From Acidobacteriota bacterium (GTDB taxonomy: Bacteria > Acidobacteriota > Thermoanaerobaculia > Thermoanaerobaculales > Sulfomarinibacteraceae): a stretch of 64,000 bases of DNA. The stretch lies in NCBI GenBank assembly GCA_022340665.1, contig JAJDNM010000090.1:60530-124529 (forward strand), given 5' to 3'. Shown piece by piece: positions 49,934 to 59,634 of the stretch (positions are counted from its first letter, which is position 1; each line of letters begins with the position of its first letter). A program made the translations under genes and the position numbers. The notes below the pieces were generated by a model. That model was not told the origin of the DNA. It ran no database searches and worked only from the letters and a program-made list of their open reading frames with translations.

Positions 49934-52897
49934 ATGAAGAGAACCATACTTGCGACCCTGGTCGTGGTGGTGGCACTCGCCGTTGCCGCACCGGTGATCG
50001 CGCAGAACCCGACTGGCGTGTTGACCGGACGGGTCAGCTACGAAGGACAGCCGCAGGCGGGTGTGACCGTGACGGTCGATTCGCCCTCGCTGCAGGGTAC
50101 CCGCGTCGAAGTGACCGGGTCGAGCGGCGACTACAACTTCCGCGGTCTGCCGGCGGGCACCTACACGGTGACCTTCGCGCTCGCCGGCTTCAAGACCCTC
50201 GAGTACGACGTCAAGATCTCGGCCGCGCAGAGCCGCCGGGTCGATGCGCAGATGTACGACGAGAGCTACGCTGAGGAGATCATGGTGACCTCGGCCTACG
50301 AGACGGTTTCGGATTCGACGGAGGCCTCCACCACCTACACGCTGGATCTGGTCGAACAGTTGCCGATTCAGCGAACAATCGAGTCGACGGTGCTGATGAC
50401 TCCTGGCGTCACCAACACCGGGACTTCTTCGGGCTACATAACGATCTCGGGCGCGATGTCGTTCGAAAACCTGTTCATGATCAATGGCGTGGTGGTGAAC
50501 GAGAATCTTCGCGGCCAGCCGCTGGATCTCTACATCGAGGACGCGATCCAGGAGACGACGACCTCGACATCGGGCGTGTCGGCCGAGTACGGACGCTTCC
50601 AGGGCGGTGTGGTCAATATGCTCACCAAGTCCGGCGGCAACCAGTTCTCGGGCTCCTTCAGGGCCAACCTCGACAGCGACAGCTGGCAGTCCAGCAACGC
50701 CGGCGAGCTCACACCCGAGCGTGACGACAAGGTCAACACCACCTACGAGGCGACATTTGGCGGCTATGTGTTGAAGGACAGGCTGTGGTTTTTCACCGCC
50801 GGCCGTGACCTCTCGCGGTCCGAGACTGACACCACCTACCTCACCAACATCGAGTTTCCGCAAACCTCTGAGCAGACGCGGCTCGAAGGGAAACTGACCT
50901 GGTCGATCACCCCGAGCCACCGAGTGATCGGCTCCTACGCCGAGATCGATTACGTGCGGACGAACACGGTTTACGGAGATGTTCTCGACCTGGCGAGTGT
51001 CAACCCGCACCGCGAGGACCCGCAGGACATTACCTCGATCAACTACACCGGCGTGATCACCGACAACTTCTTCATCGAGGGGCAGTACTCAGAGCGCAAC
51101 TACATCATCGGCATCGGCTCGGGTGGGGACGACACTTCGCTGCTCCGCGGCACTCTGCTGCTCGACCGCTCACACAGCAGCGCCCGCTTCCACACGCCGA
51201 CCTTCTGCTCCGCACCCGAGTGCGGCGACGAGGATCGCAACAACGAGAACGGCCTGCTCAAGGCCTCCTACTTCCTGACATCCTCGTCGGCCGGCAGCCA
51301 CGATATTGTCTTCGGTTTCGACACCTTCAACGACATCCGCAAGGTTGACAATTATCAGCAGGCGGGGGATTTCCGGCTCTACGTGTCGGACACGATCTGG
51401 ATCGACGATCCCAATGAGCCAGGCGGCATCGCCATCTACCCGGTCATGGCCTCGTACTACAGCGCCAACCGTCCCGACGGAATCAGTCGGGGTAGCTACG
51501 GTTACGTGTACGACATGGCCGCTACATCGCAGGGCACGGACTTCCGGACCAACTCCCTCTTCGTCAACGACACCTGGCGCCTGAACGACAAATGGACCTT
51601 CAACGTTGGTCTGCGTTACGACGGCAACGACGGTGTCGACAGCAACGGTGTCAAGGTCTCGGACGACAGCCGCGTGAGCCCGCGGCTGGGCGCGGCGTGG
51701 GACGTCAAGGGCAACGGCGACCTGATCTTCAACGCCTCGTACTCCCACTACGTCGGCGCGCTCGCCAACGGGATCGCGAACGACGCTTCGCCCGCCGGAA
51801 ATGCCAACTCCCAAAACACGCGCTATGACGGGCCCTGCCTCAACTGCGACGCCTACCTCACCGGCGACTACTCGAACCTCATGACCCAGGACGAGGTCAT
51901 CCAGGCCTGGTATGACTGGTTCATCGCCAACGGCGGCTACGAGAATCCACCAAACAACACCTCGACCACGATCCGCGGGCTGACGCCGCAGATCTTGGAA
52001 TCGATGTCCTCACCCTACACTGCCGAGTTCGTCGTCGGTCTGACCAAGCGTCTCGGCAGCAGGGGCGTCCTGCGGGTTGATTTTGTCAACCGTGAGGGCC
52101 ACGATTTCTATATCTACCGAACCGTCCCCAACCGAACCGTCGAGGTTCCCTCGGGGCCGACCGACCTGTCGACGATGGAAAACGACGACGGTTTCTACAA
52201 GCGTAAATACCAGGGTCTGCACACCAACTTCCAGTACCGCATCGGTGACCGCTGGGATCTCGGCGCCTCGTACACGTACTCGAAATCGAAGGGCAACTTC
52301 GACGGTGAAACGTGGAACTCGGGCGCCGTCCAGGGCACATGGCACGAGTACACCGAGTACCGCTCGGACCAGTGGAACGTGCCGACCGGTTACCTCGACA
52401 TCGACCAGCGCCACAGGTTGCGTGCCTACGCAGTGTGGGACGCGATATCGACCTCGCGCCACAACCTGAGCCTCAGCTGGTTGGAGAACTTCTGGTCCGG
52501 AAATCCCTACTCCCTGACCGCAACCATCGAAATCGATAGCGATTGGGTAGACAACCCGGGCTACGAAGACCCGCCCGACTCGCTGACCTATTACTTCGGC
52601 GGCCGGAACGCAGAGCACTGGGACAACGTCCACCGCTCGGACTTCTCGATCAATTACGGCTTCTTCATCAAGAGCGTCGAGCTGTTCTTCCAGGGAGACA
52701 TGCTGAACGTCTTCAACGAGGGCGCACAGGACGGTGGCATTACCACTATAGATGTCCTCAACGACTTCAATCCCTATACCACGACCCCGGTCGAAGGCGT
52801 GGATTGGGAGAGAGACGAGGACTTCGGCGAGCCATCCACCGACGGCAGCTTCCAGAACCCGCGCCTGTACCGCTTCTCGGTCGGTATTCGCTTCTGA
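49934..52897 (+). CDS. TonB-dependent receptor with N-terminal carboxypeptidase-regulatory-like domain (Oar-like)
   Basis: The 987-residue outer-membrane protein has a signal peptide (residues 1-23, cut after VIAQ). A CarboxypepD_reg-like beta-sandwich follows (about 25-110, GVLTGRVSYEGQPQAGVTVTV and SGDYNFRGLPAGTYTVTFALAGF). The plug domain (about 130-230) has TPGVTNTGT and SAEYGRFQGGVVNMLTKSGGNQFSGSF. The 22-strand barrel ends with the aromatic-terminal RFSVGIRF. This layout is typical of Oar/SusC-like receptors in Acidobacteriota and Bacteroidota. The ligand is unknown. The start has GGAGGAAGG upstream. An intrinsic terminator follows. Confidence 0.9.
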   Translation: MKRTILATLVVVVALAVAAPVIAQNPTGVLTGRVSYEGQPQAGVTVTVDSPSLQGTRVEVTGSSGDYNFRGLPAGTYTVTFALAGFKTLEYDVKISAAQSRRVDAQMYDESYAEEIMVTSAYETVSDSTEASTTYTLDLVEQLPIQRTIESTVLMTPGVTNTGTSSGYITISGAMSFENLFMINGVVVNENLRGQPLDLYIEDAIQETTTSTSGVSAEYGRFQGGVVNMLTKSGGNQFSGSFRANLDSDSWQSSNAGELTPERDDKVNTTYEATFGGYVLKDRLWFFTAGRDLSRSETDTTYLTNIEFPQTSEQTRLEGKLTWSITPSHRVIGSYAEIDYVRTNTVYGDVLDLASVNPHREDPQDITSINYTGVITDNFFIEGQYSERNYIIGIGSGGDDTSLLRGTLLLDRSHSSARFHTPTFCSAPECGDEDRNNENGLLKASYFLTSSSAGSHDIVFGFDTFNDIRKVDNYQQAGDFRLYVSDTIWIDDPNEPGGIAIYPVMASYYSANRPDGISRGSYGYVYDMAATSQGTDFRTNSLFVNDTWRLNDKWTFNVGLRYDGNDGVDSNGVKVSDDSRVSPRLGAAWDVKGNGDLIFNASYSHYVGALANGIANDASPAGNANSQNTRYDGPCLNCDAYLTGDYSNLMTQDEVIQAWYDWFIANGGYENPPNNTSTTIRGLTPQILESMSSPYTAEFVVGLTKRLGSRGVLRVDFVNREGHDFYIYRTVPNRTVEVPSGPTDLSTMENDDGFYKRKYQGLHTNFQYRIGDRWDLGASYTYSKSKGNFDGETWNSGAVQGTWHEYTEYRSDQWNVPTGYLDIDQRHRLRAYAVWDAISTSRHNLSLSWLENFWSGNPYSLTATIEIDSDWVDNPGYEDPPDSLTYYFGGRNAEHWDNVHRSDFSINYGFFIKSVELFFQGDMLNVFNEGAQDGGITTIDVLNDFNPYTTTPVEGVDWERDEDFGEPSTDGSFQNPRLYRFSVGIRF

Positions 52898-52920
52898 TAA
52901 TCGTCACCTCGTGACATCAA

Positions 52921-52950
52921 CGCCCCGGTCTTCGGACCGGGGCTTGTTCT
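52921..52950 (+). terminator. Rho-independent terminator after the TonB-dependent receptor gene
   Basis: A perfect 9-bp stem GCCCCGGTC/GACCGGGGC closes a TTCG tetraloop (52921-52942) and is followed by TTGTTCTT. It lies 23 bp after the stop codon. Confidence 0.88.
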
Positions 52951-52951
52951 T

Positions 52952-53078
52952 GAAATCGGAATTAGGAAGTAGGAATTAGGAAGTAGGAATTAGGAATGTC
53001 ACCCAGCCGCCCGGGCCAATCCGACCATGGGGGGACGGTCGGGAATTCCTAATTCCTCATTCCTAATTCCCCATCCGG
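52952..53078. repeat. Heptamer-phased inverted element between convergent genes
   Basis: Left words alternate GGAATTA and GGAAGTA in five copies (52958-52996). A GC-rich loop holds CAGCCGCCCGGG and GGGGGGACGG. The right words are ATTCCTA, ATTCCTC, ATTCCTA, ATTCCCC (53043-53072). Confidence 0.75.
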
Positions 53079-53079
53079 A

Positions 53080-56000
53080 TTACTGCGCTTCCTCGGCCAC
53101 CGTTTCGGCCCGCCCGTGCTTTTCCCTCTTGCCGCGCAGCTTTTCACCGATCCGATCCATGTAGGAGTAGACCACCGGCACCAGGAAGAGGGTGAGGAAG
53201 GTGGAGGTGGTCATGCCACCCGCGGTCGCGACCGCCATCGGTGCCCGCGCCTCGGAGCCCTCGCCGATCGCCAGTGCGACCGGCAGCACGCCGAAGATCA
53301 TCGACACCGCAGTCATCAGGATTGGACGTAGTCGGATCGGGCAGGCCTCGCGCAGGGCCGCCTCGCGGTCGAGGCCGGTTTCCTGTTTCTGGATCGTCAG
53401 GTCGACCAGCAGGATCGAGTTCTTGGTCACCAGGCCGAAGAGGAGGATGATGCCGATCACCGACATGATGTTGATCGTGTAACCGGTCACGAAGAGCGCG
53501 AGCAGGGCGCCTGTCATCGCCGGCGGCAGGGCGAACATGATGGTGAAGGGGTGGAGCAGCGAGTCGAACTGGCTCGCCAGCAGCATGTAAACGATGAGGA
53601 TCGCGAGGCCGAGTGCGAAGAGCAGCGAGTTCATCGACTCGGCAAACTCCTCGGCCTGGCCGGTGGCCTTGGCGTGATATCCGTCGGGCAGCTCCTCGGC
53701 GAAGATCGCGTCGACCGTCTGCAGCGCCCGGTTGAGCGGCACGTTCTCGAGGTTCGCAGTCAGCAGCACGCTGCGCTCGCGGTTGGTGCGGTTGATGTTG
53801 ATCGGTCCGACGCCGTGGCTGATTTCCACGACCGAGTCGAGGCGCACCATCTCACCGGTCTTCGACCGGACTTCGAGCCGTCCGATGTCCTCCGGCGTCA
53901 TGGCCTGCGTCGGGTGGACCTTGATCCGTACGTCATATCGCTTGCCCTGGTCGGTGAAGGACCCGACCTCACGCCCGGCGATGAGCGCGTAGACCGTTTC
54001 GAAGATCGTCGCCGCATCCAGGCCGAGGTCGGCAGCGCGGTCGCGGTCGACGTTGACGAAAAGCTGCGGCTGCTCGAGATCGAGGTTGGTGTCGAGATCG
54101 ACGAATCCCGGCTCGGCCGAAAGGCGTTCGATGACCCGGTTGCCGATCCGGTCGAGCTCGTCGAGGTCGGGCCCGCGGATCGAGTAGGCGAGGGCACTCT
54201 CGCCGCCCTCGCCACCCACGTTGTAGAAGCTGAACTCGATAACCGCGGACTGCAGCCCGTCGATCTCGGCCAGATCGCGCCGCAATCGCTGCACGATCTC
54301 GGACTGCGGCGCCTCGCGCTGCGAGGGCTTGGACATTTGCACGAACATGATGCCCGAGTTGACCTGGCCGCGCTCCTCGATGTCGAGGGCTGCGAAGCCG
54401 GAGAGGATCTCCGGCTGTCCGAGGACGATCCGCTCGACCTCCTGCATTTTGCGATCCATCGCCTCGAGCGAGGTGCCGACCGGCGCTTCGACGCGAACCA
54501 TGAACGCGGACATGTCCTCGGCGGGCGCGAACTCGGCACCGATGAAGGGCACCAGCCCGAGGCTCGCGACGACGACGATGGTCGAGAGGGTGAGGGTCAG
54601 GATCTTGTGCCGCAAAACCCAGTCGAGGGACCTAGAGTATGCGGTCTCGAGCCATTTGAAGCCCCGTTCGAGGAACTCGTAGATCCGGCCATGCTTGGGC
54701 GATACTTTCAGGATCCGCGAACACAGCATGGGGGTCAGGGTCAACGCGACGAAGAGCGAAATCAGCACGGCAGACGCGACCGAGATACCGAACTCGAAGA
54801 GGAACTGGCCGATCATACCCTTCATATAGGCGACCGGGATGAAGACTGCGGCGATGGAGAACGTCGATGCCATCGCGGCCAGTGCAATCTCCTTGGTTCC
54901 GTTGAGAGCCGCGGTGAAGGGATCCTCGCCCTCTTCTTGGTGCCGGAATATGTTTTCGAGAACCACGATGGCGTCGTCGATGACCACCCCGACCGACAGG
55001 GCAAGCGCTAGAGTCGTCAGGTTGTTGAGCGAGAAGCCGAAGATGCGCATGAATCCGAAGGTCGCGATCAGCGACGTTGGGATGGCGAGTGAGACGATGA
55101 AGGTGGAACGCCACGACCGGAGAAAGACGAAAACCACGAGGATCGCCAGGATCGCGCCGTAGACGATGTCCTCCTGGACGTTTTCGATCGATTTCTCGAC
55201 GTATTCGGCACCGTCGAACGCCACGTCGTAGAAGAGACCCGGCGGGAAGTCCTCTGCCAGCTCGTCCATCTTCTCGCGCGCCGCGCGGTTGACGTTCACC
55301 AGGTTGGCGCCGGATCGCGGTGCGACGCCGAGACCGAGCGTTGGCGTCATGTTGTAGCGAGCCATGCCACGCTCGTCACCGACGCCGAGTTGGGTAAAAC
55401 CGACGTCCTCGAGCCTGATCGGACGACCGTCCACGGTAGCGACGATCATCTTGTCGAAATCCTCGACTGACTCGAAGAGGCCGAGATTGCGGACCGCGAG
55501 CTCAATCATTGGGCCTTCGATAAAGCCGCCGGGGAGCTCGAGGTTTTCGCGGCCGAGGGCGACGATAATGTCGGTCACCGACAGGCTGTGCGCGGCAAGC
55601 TTGTCACGGTCTATCCAGATGCGGATCATGGGCTCGCGGAAGCCGGGCATGATGACATTGCCGACGCCCGGCACCGACAGCAGGGCCGGTTCCACGACCT
55701 GGTCCGCGTAATCCGACAGCTCGCGGGCATCGAGGCCAGCGAGCGCCATCCAGAGCATCGGCTGCGTGTTGACGTCGAACTTCTGGACGATCGGAGGCTC
55801 GGCGTCGAGCGGCAGCTGACCCACCGCGCCGGAGACCTTGTCGCGCACATCCTGGGCGGCGATGTCGATGTCGCGCTCGGTGGTAAACATCACCGTCACC
55901 TGGGAGACGCCCTGACCGGAGTAGGAGGTGAGCTGATCGATGCCCTCGATCGTGTTGACCGCCGCCTCGATGACGTCGGTGACGTCGGACTCCATGACCT

Positions 56001-56165
56001 CTGGGGAAGCCCCGGGAAGGATCGTGATGACCGTGACCATCGGAAAGTCGATGGACGGCAGGAGGTTGACGGGCAGGGTGGAGTATCCGAGGATGCCGAA
56101 GACCACCAGGGCCACCATCATCATGAAGGTGAAGACTGGGCGGCGGATTGCGATTTCGTACAAGT

Positions 56166-56169
<4 letters not shown>
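53080..56169 (-). CDS. RND multidrug efflux inner-membrane transporter (AcrB/HAE1 family)
   Basis: The 1029-residue proton-driven pump has twelve membrane segments and two large periplasmic loops. Typical features are the N-terminal RRPVFTFMMMVALVVFGILGY, the VSVGVVIDDAIVVLENIFRH segment (TM4 proton-relay Asp pair) near residues 399-418, and LTPMLCSR. The C-terminal GIILLFGLVTKNSILLVD is also present. It is a full-length member, 1,000-1,050 residues being usual. It forms a tripartite pump with the adaptor and TolC-like proteins encoded upstream in the same leftward operon. The specificity cannot be predicted. Confidence 0.93.
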
Positions 56170-56303
<134 letters not shown>

Positions 56304-57401
56304 CTAACTGACGATGGTCACTGGCAGACCGCGGGTCAGGCCCGAAACATCGGCGATCACCTGTTCGTTGGGCGCGAGGCCATCGACGATCTCGATCAGA
56401 CCGTTGTCGCGGCGTCCGGTCCGGACCTTGCGGTAGACGATTGTCCCGTCCTCCACCATCAGCACCTGAGCCAGATCGGAGGTCGCGACCGCCGCTTCGG
56501 GGAGCCAAAGGGACTGTATTGCGTCCGGCGACTCGAACACGACGGTCGCGAACATTCCGGGTTTAATCGAACCATCGTTGGCGGCAGATCCCACGATCTC
56601 GAATGAACGGCTCGCCTGATCGACCACCGGTTGCAGGCTGTAAAGCTTGGCTGTGCGGACCGGTCCGGATACGCCGACGGTGAAGGTGAACTCCTCGAGC
56701 CCAACGAGCTCGGGTGCCCACGACTCGGGTACGTGGGCCGCAACCTTGATGCGATCTCCGACCGCGAGGTTGAAGAGGCCGGCGCCGACATCCGTCCACT
56801 GGCCGGCGACGACATGCCGCTGGGTGATGGCACCTGCCGCGGGCGCACGGACCACGCTGCGGTCGTAGTTCCGTTTCGCGAGGTCGTGCGCCGCAGTGGC
56901 TGACGCTACCCGGGCGGTCGCGAGGTCGTACGCCGCCTGCGACTGGTCGAGCGCACTCTGCGGGATGGTCTCATCCGACCGGAGATCCCTTTTGCGCCCG
57001 AGGTCCTTGGCGGCCAATTCCAGATCGGCCTGGGCCGCCGCGAGGTTTGCCTCGGCCTGCTCGAGGTAGATGCGGAAGGTGTTCCGGTCGACCTCGACCA
57101 GCGGGGTGCCGGCTCGGACCCGATCGCCGACCTCCGCCAGGACGCGGTCGACCTTGCCAGCGACCTCGGACGAGACGGTCACCGTGTCGAAGGCGCGGAT
57201 CTCGCCGACCAGTTGAACCGAGGGGTTTTCACTGCGGATATCGGGGGAAACCAGCCGCACCTCGCGCGGAGCGAGCGCCTGCTCGAGAGCTTCCGCCTCA
57301 GCGGCGGCGTCTCCGTCATCCGAGCCGTGGCAGCCTGTGAGTAGGCCGATCGCGAATGTTCCGAGCAGGGCAAACAACAACTGTCGACGGATGGTCTTCA
57401 T
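56304..57401 (-). CDS. RND efflux periplasmic adaptor lipoprotein
   Basis: The 365-residue protein has a lipobox LLTGC (Cys near 21). It has HlyD/AcrA architecture: VSSEVAGKVDRVLAEVGDRVRAGTPLVEV lipoyl half near 65-92, a helical hairpin (about 95-165), VRAPAAGAITQRHVVAGQWTDVGAGLF second half near 168-195, and beta-barrel and membrane-proximal domains. The motif RKVRTGRRDNGLIEIVDGL lies near the end. The start is fixed by AGGAG seven bases before the ATG. The TolC-like gene ends one base before this start codon. Confidence 0.9.
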   Translation of the reverse strand: MKTIRRQLLFALLGTFAIGLLTGCHGSDDGDAAAEAEALEQALAPREVRLVSPDIRSENPSVQLVGEIRAFDTVTVSSEVAGKVDRVLAEVGDRVRAGTPLVEVDRNTFRIYLEQAEANLAAAQADLELAAKDLGRKRDLRSDETIPQSALDQSQAAYDLATARVASATAAHDLAKRNYDRSVVRAPAAGAITQRHVVAGQWTDVGAGLFNLAVGDRIKVAAHVPESWAPELVGLEEFTFTVGVSGPVRTAKLYSLQPVVDQASRSFEIVGSAANDGSIKPGMFATVVFESPDAIQSLWLPEAAVATSDLAQVLMVEDGTIVYRKVRTGRRDNGLIEIVDGLAPNEQVIADVSGLTRGLPVTIVS

Positions 57402-57402
57402 C

Positions 57403-58749
57403 TCAATACTCCTGGGATTCCGCCTGGTGCATCTGGCGGAAATCGAGGTCTGGAAGTGGGGACAGCCCGACGGCGTAGCGAAGCGAAATGGCCTGCAGCT
57501 CACGCTGCGCTCGAGCGACGATCTGCGAAGTCTCTGCGTCTGTTGCCTCGGTGGTGGCGTCGAGGAGGTCGGTGGTCGAAGCCTCGCCAACCCGATAGGC
57601 GCTTTCGACCTGTCGATAGGCGAGCCGCGCCGCTTCAGTCCGTTCGCGGGCTGCAATCAACACGGCGTCCGCGGTCTCGTAACCGATATGTGCGGCATCG
57701 ACCTGGTCGGAGATGTTCTTATTGAGTGTGACGCCGAGCAGCTCGACCTGCCGGAGGTCCTCCTTCGCCTTGGCGACGTTCGATCTCGCGATTCCTCCGT
57801 CGTAGATTGGCACTCTGAGCTGGAGGACCATGGAAAGCCAGTCGTTGGCCGGGAAGCCGGACTTCTGCTGGAAGTACTGGCCGATCGCTTCGAGCTGCGG
57901 ATACAAATTGCCGCGCTCGACCTTGATCCAGAGGCCGGCGGCCTCGAGCTGGTGGATCAAGGTCTGCATTTCGAGTCGCTGCCCGAGGGCCTCTTCGACG
58001 AGCTCCTCCCCGCTGCCGCCGGGAATCGGGATCGGTCCGGGGGGCTTCAGCTCTCCGAGGATCTCGGCACCGACCAACCGCTCGAGCCGGTTTCTCGCGA
58101 GGGTAGCTTCGCCGACCGCCGCGGTCAGGGACTGCCTGGCACTGGCCACCTGAGCGCGCCAGCGGGCGACGTCAGCGATCGCGTTCTCGCCGACCTCGTA
58201 GAGGCGTTCGGCGACCCGGAGCTGGTTCTCGTTCTCCTCGAGGACAATCCGCCGGACGTCGACCCACTCGGCCAGCGAAACGGCTCCGTAGAACGCCGCC
58301 GAAACATCCATGGTGAGGTCTCTGATGGTGGTCCAGCGATCGAGCTCGGCAATGTCGCGGTTGAGCTTGGCAATATCTCTCGCCCGCCAGGCCCGAAGCC
58401 CGGTGAAGAGATTCTGGCGAAGATCGACGCTTGCGGTCCAGTCCTGGGATGGACGAATTACGAAGGACTCGCCGGGCGACAGCTCGATCGAAAGGTCTTC
58501 GTCGTAGAAGGTGTACGAGCCGTTGAGCTCCAGACGTGGCATCAGGGCCGACCGCGCCAGTTTCATATCGGCTTGCGCCCGCCGAATCTCGCTGTCTGCC
58601 ATCTGCACCGTTTCATGGGTTTCAACAGCCTGTGCGACGAGGTCGGAAAGGGTCGGATCGCGTAGCTCCAGCGCAGGGGCTGCGATCGGTGACGCTATAA
58701 GACCGACGGCAATCAGCGCGCAACACATTCTGGGTCGTGTCCAATGCAT
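57403..58749 (-). CDS. TolC-family outer-membrane efflux protein
   Basis: The 448-residue protein has a signal peptide (MHWTRPRMCCALIAVGLIASPIAAPALE). Two long alpha-helical/beta repeats of the outer-membrane efflux family follow, with TLSDLVAQAVETHETVQMADSEIRRAQADMKLARSALMPRLELNGSYTF and YPQLEAIGQYFQQKS. The chosen ATG has GGGAGGG upstream. An alternative ATG at 58803, one base after the tetR stop, would add 18 residues before the signal sequence. It supplies the outer-membrane channel of the tripartite pump. Confidence 0.88.
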   Translation of the reverse strand: MHWTRPRMCCALIAVGLIASPIAAPALELRDPTLSDLVAQAVETHETVQMADSEIRRAQADMKLARSALMPRLELNGSYTFYDEDLSIELSPGESFVIRPSQDWTASVDLRQNLFTGLRAWRARDIAKLNRDIAELDRWTTIRDLTMDVSAAFYGAVSLAEWVDVRRIVLEENENQLRVAERLYEVGENAIADVARWRAQVASARQSLTAAVGEATLARNRLERLVGAEILGELKPPGPIPIPGGSGEELVEEALGQRLEMQTLIHQLEAAGLWIKVERGNLYPQLEAIGQYFQQKSGFPANDWLSMVLQLRVPIYDGGIARSNVAKAKEDLRQVELLGVTLNKNISDQVDAAHIGYETADAVLIAARERTEAARLAYRQVESAYRVGEASTTDLLDATTEATDAETSQIVARAQRELQAISLRYAVGLSPLPDLDFRQMHQAESQEY

Positions 58750-58804
58750 GATCGCCCTCCCGTGGGCAGCTGATACGGCAGTTTCCGCGATGGGGTTTCG
58801 CATT

Positions 58805-59419
58805 TCAGGGTTTCTCCGTCGCCAGGTTTTGGTACAGGAGGTCGCCGAGGGTTTCGGTGATCCTGTGTGGCTCGATGGTACGGTCAAAATAGAATTGAAT
58901 GCCGAGGCCGTCAACCGTCGCTACGATCGTAATTGCTAACGCCTCCGGGTCGATCGATGCCTTGAATTCGCCCCGCTCCTGTCCACCGCGGATGAAATCG
59001 GCGACGAGTCGTCGAAAGATGGTGTAACTGTCGATCACGGCGTGTCGGTAGGCTTCTTCAAAACTCCTGCCTCTCGAGGCGGCCCAAAAATCGAGGATCA
59101 CCGGTTGCAGGTCGACCTGCTCCGAAACCACCTCGGCACCCAGGCGCAACAGATCGTGGAGCTGTTCTTTGGTCGATTCGCCGGACGCGAGCGCTTCATC
59201 GATTCGGGCCGAGATATCGACGTTTATCGATTCGAAGACTGCGAAGAGCAGCTCTTCCTTCGACCTGAAGTACTCGTAAACCGTTCCCTTGCCGACGCCG
59301 GCTCGTTCGGCGATGTCGGCGACCCGGGTCGAGGCATAACCCTTCTCCGCAAACACGGAGCCGGCCGCCTTGACCAGCAGTTGCCGCTTGTCTTCTCGGG
59401 TTTCGACTGTTGCTTCCAC
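58805..59419 (-). CDS. TetR-family repressor of the efflux operon
   Basis: The 204-residue protein has a TetR DNA-binding domain: LLVKAAGSVFAEKGYASTRVADIAERAGVGKGTVYEYFRSKEELLFAVF near residues 14-62. The C-terminal helical ligand-binding region has features of the AcrR/BetI-like C-terminal domain. It is first in the operon tetR-tolC-adaptor-RND and most likely autoregulates the whole operon through the palindrome 17 bp upstream of its start codon. Confidence 0.9.
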   Translation of the reverse strand: MEATVETREDKRQLLVKAAGSVFAEKGYASTRVADIAERAGVGKGTVYEYFRSKEELLFAVFESINVDISARIDEALASGESTKEQLHDLLRLGAEVVSEQVDLQPVILDFWAASRGRSFEEAYRHAVIDSYTIFRRLVADFIRGGQERGEFKASIDPEALAITIVATVDGLGIQFYFDRTIEPHRITETLGDLLYQNLATEKP

Positions 59420-59435
59420 ATCCCTCTCCTGTCAC

Positions 59436-59453
59436 TGACCGACCGGTCGGTCA
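59436..59453. promoter_or_regulatory. TetR operator, perfect 18-bp palindrome
   Basis: TGACCGACCGGTCGGTCA is fully palindromic and resembles operators of several TetR repressors (TGACCGACCGGTCGGTCA-type). It lies just downstream of the predicted transcription start of tetR, so binding would block transcription. Confidence 0.85.
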
Positions 59454-59464
59454 ATGGGTACGGT

Positions 59465-59493
59465 AAGATACGCGCCGAGGTTTCAGGTGTCAA
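59465..59493 (-). promoter_or_regulatory. Sigma70-type promoter of the tetR-efflux operon
   Basis: On the minus strand TTGACA (59488-59493) is followed by a 17-bp spacer and TATCTT (59465-59470). The start would be near 59458, five bases before the operator. Confidence 0.65.
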
Positions 59494-59634
59494 GCCCGCC
59501 CCAACCCACCCGCCCACGGCCCGACGGCTGTACGGCCTCCTCCGACCACCCGCCCACGGCCGAACGGCACCTGCTTTCCTCGATACTCGTGCCACGGTTG
59601 ACCGATTCGCCGTAACGCCGTCCCGCCGTTGAGC

